Assembly: GCF_000230715.2 (NCBI RefSeq)
Contig: NC_019792.1
Location: 3,472,001 to 3,536,000 of the forward strand
Source of the DNA: Natronobacterium gregoryi SP2
Lineage (GTDB): Archaea; Halobacteriota; Halobacteria; Halobacteriales; Natrialbaceae
Reading direction: 5' to 3'
DNA: 64,000 bases
The notes under the pieces were generated by a model. It had not been told where the DNA came from. It saw only the letters and a list, made by a program, of their open reading frames with translations, and did no database searches. Below are positions 63,175 to 64,000 of this stretch, piece by piece; positions within the stretch are counted from its first letter, which is position 1; the number at the start of each line of letters is the position of its first letter. Position numbers and translations under genes: made by a program.

Positions 63175-63258
63175 TGATACGGTTTGCTGTATTCAATTAC
63201 CGCCGATCGCCAGAACGGGGTCGGCGATCGGCGGTAACTAGTTACAGCAATCCGTATG
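63175..63258. repeat. GATACGG-family palindrome, copy F (best-preserved ends)
   Basis: It runs from TGATACGGTTTGCTGTA to TTACAGCAATCCGTATGA, whose ends are near-perfect complements. The core is TTACCGCCGATCGCC facing GGCGATCGGCGGTAA, a 15-bp perfect inverted repeat that differs from the cores of copies A, B and E. It is intergenic. Confidence 0.75.
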
Positions 63259-63302
63259 AATCGGAAGCGACGGGTACACGCCATACCGAATCAGGGGAAC
63301 TA

Positions 63303-64000
63303 ATGACGGACCCCCACCAACGCCACGTTGTGGTTCGAGTGACGTGTGACGGCTGCGATCGCACGGTCCCGCGCGCGAAACTGACGACGGTGACGATGCC
63401 CGACGGGAGCCAAGTCGCCTGTTGTGCTCAGTGCGAGGAGTACGCTAGGGCCGCTGCCGAACGACTCGACGACGGATACGGTTCGATGGCCGACCAGCGG
63501 ACCGTGTGTGACGGCTGTAGGCAACCCGTCCCCGACCAAGACTTCGAAGAGATCGTCGTCGCCGACGGCACCGTTCTCTCTTGTTGTCCATCCTGCGTGA
63601 CAGAAGCCACGCGGCGAGACGACGTGAAACGCCGGTCACGAGCGCAACTCGAGTCCGACACGGAATCGACGGACGCCAGTAGCGAGCCAAACGGCGACGG
63701 CTTGGACGAGGCCGATCGACCGGCGACAGACCACGACGGTCACTGCACTCAGTGTCGGGACCAGGTCTCTGTCGAGCGGTTCCGCGTCACGACCGTCGAC
63801 GGGAGAACCGAGTGGCTTTGTCCCGCCTGCAGAGACGAGGCCGAACGAAACGGAATCGTCGAGTCGGTCGCCATGCGCGAGACGAAAGCTCGCGAGGTAC
63901 TCGGAGTCTCGGCGAATGCCTCACTCGAGGAGCTCCACCGTGCGTACCGAAAACAAGTCAAACGCGCCCACCCGGACCGGAAGAGTGGAAGCCGATCTGC
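63303..64000 (+). CDS. J-domain protein with zinc ribbons (partial, right edge)
   Basis: The frame opens at an ATG (63303) and is open to the window end (232 codons). Three CxxC/CCxxC ribbons appear (CDGCDRTVPRAKL ... CCAQCEE; CDGCRQPVPDQDF ... CCPSC; CTQCRDQVSVERF ... CPACRDEAE). The last ~35 visible residues read AREVLGVSANASLEELHRAY, then HPDRKSGS, the start of a J domain with its HPD motif. J domains stimulate DnaK. Ribbons upstream would bind substrate or zinc. The C-terminus is outside the window. Confidence 0.75.
   Translation, partial: MTDPHQRHVVVRVTCDGCDRTVPRAKLTTVTMPDGSQVACCAQCEEYARAAAERLDDGYGSMADQRTVCDGCRQPVPDQDFEEIVVADGTVLSCCPSCVTEATRRDDVKRRSRAQLESDTESTDASSEPNGDGLDEADRPATDHDGHCTQCRDQVSVERFRVTTVDGRTEWLCPACRDEAERNGIVESVAMRETKAREVLGVSANASLEELHRAYRKQVKRAHPDRKSGSRS

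Overview
The window is haloarchaeal chromosome, most likely from a natrialbalean genus such as Natrinema, Haloterrigena or Natronorubrum. This is inferred from acidic proteins, GC-rich coding with NNC/NNG codons, leaderless TATA promoters, a Tat-dependent secretome, TFB, a GHMP-type shikimate kinase and ISH-type insertion sequences. No rRNA, tRNA or CRISPR array was seen.

Layout. (1) 1-10.3 kb is an AT-rich integrated element that runs off the left edge. It carries an envelope-like secreted protein behind a two-helix membrane protein, a SWIM zinc-finger protein, a run of five tiny overlapping genes, winged-helix regulators, an MCM-family helicase beside an AT-rich and G-tract-rich stretch that looks like a replication origin, a 60-aa zinc finger, and a GLUG-repeat surface protein. 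It resembles a provirus or plasmid with its own MCM. (2) 10.38-12.5 kb is a junction of debris: a vapC tail, an IS5-family fragment, an inactivated 1,065-bp IS, imperfect direct repeats and the tail of an M48-like gene. (3) 12.5-16 kb holds a protease-dead M48 homologue and small regulators. (4) 16.5-21.5 kb is a lactate operon (LctP permease plus a fused FAD/Fe-S D-lactate dehydrogenase). (5) 21.6-25.6 kb is a transposon graveyard (IS630, a MITE, IS5, an ISH8-type IS4 element, and a further transposase remnant). (6) 25.8-32 kb encodes a polytopic membrane protein, two Tat-exported beta-helix proteins under near-identical promoters with shared palindromic operators, and a DUF7344 regulator. 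(7) 32.7-39 kb has TFB, a transducer, an XPB-like helicase bracketed by palindromic repeats, and vapBC. (8) 39-64 kb is housekeeping: chorismate mutase and shikimate kinase, an amidohydrolase, UspA proteins, NAD(P)HX dehydratase, PLP enzymes, YchF, CstA, an ArsA/Get3 ATPase, a COG0523 metallochaperone, a rhodopsin homologue without the retinal lysine, a spermidine-synthase-like protein, a DHH phosphoesterase, and a J-domain protein cut by the right edge.

The most unusual signals are: (a) long perfect hairpins embedded inside the coding sequence of four unrelated transposase genes; (b) the opsin with Phe in place of the Schiff-base Lys but with the Asp counter-ion kept; (c) the MCM replicon with its inverted G-tract origin candidate; (d) two families of intergenic palindromes, one with compensatory arm changes; (e) a five-copy GTAAT-N5-ATTAC operator set around the beta-helix genes.
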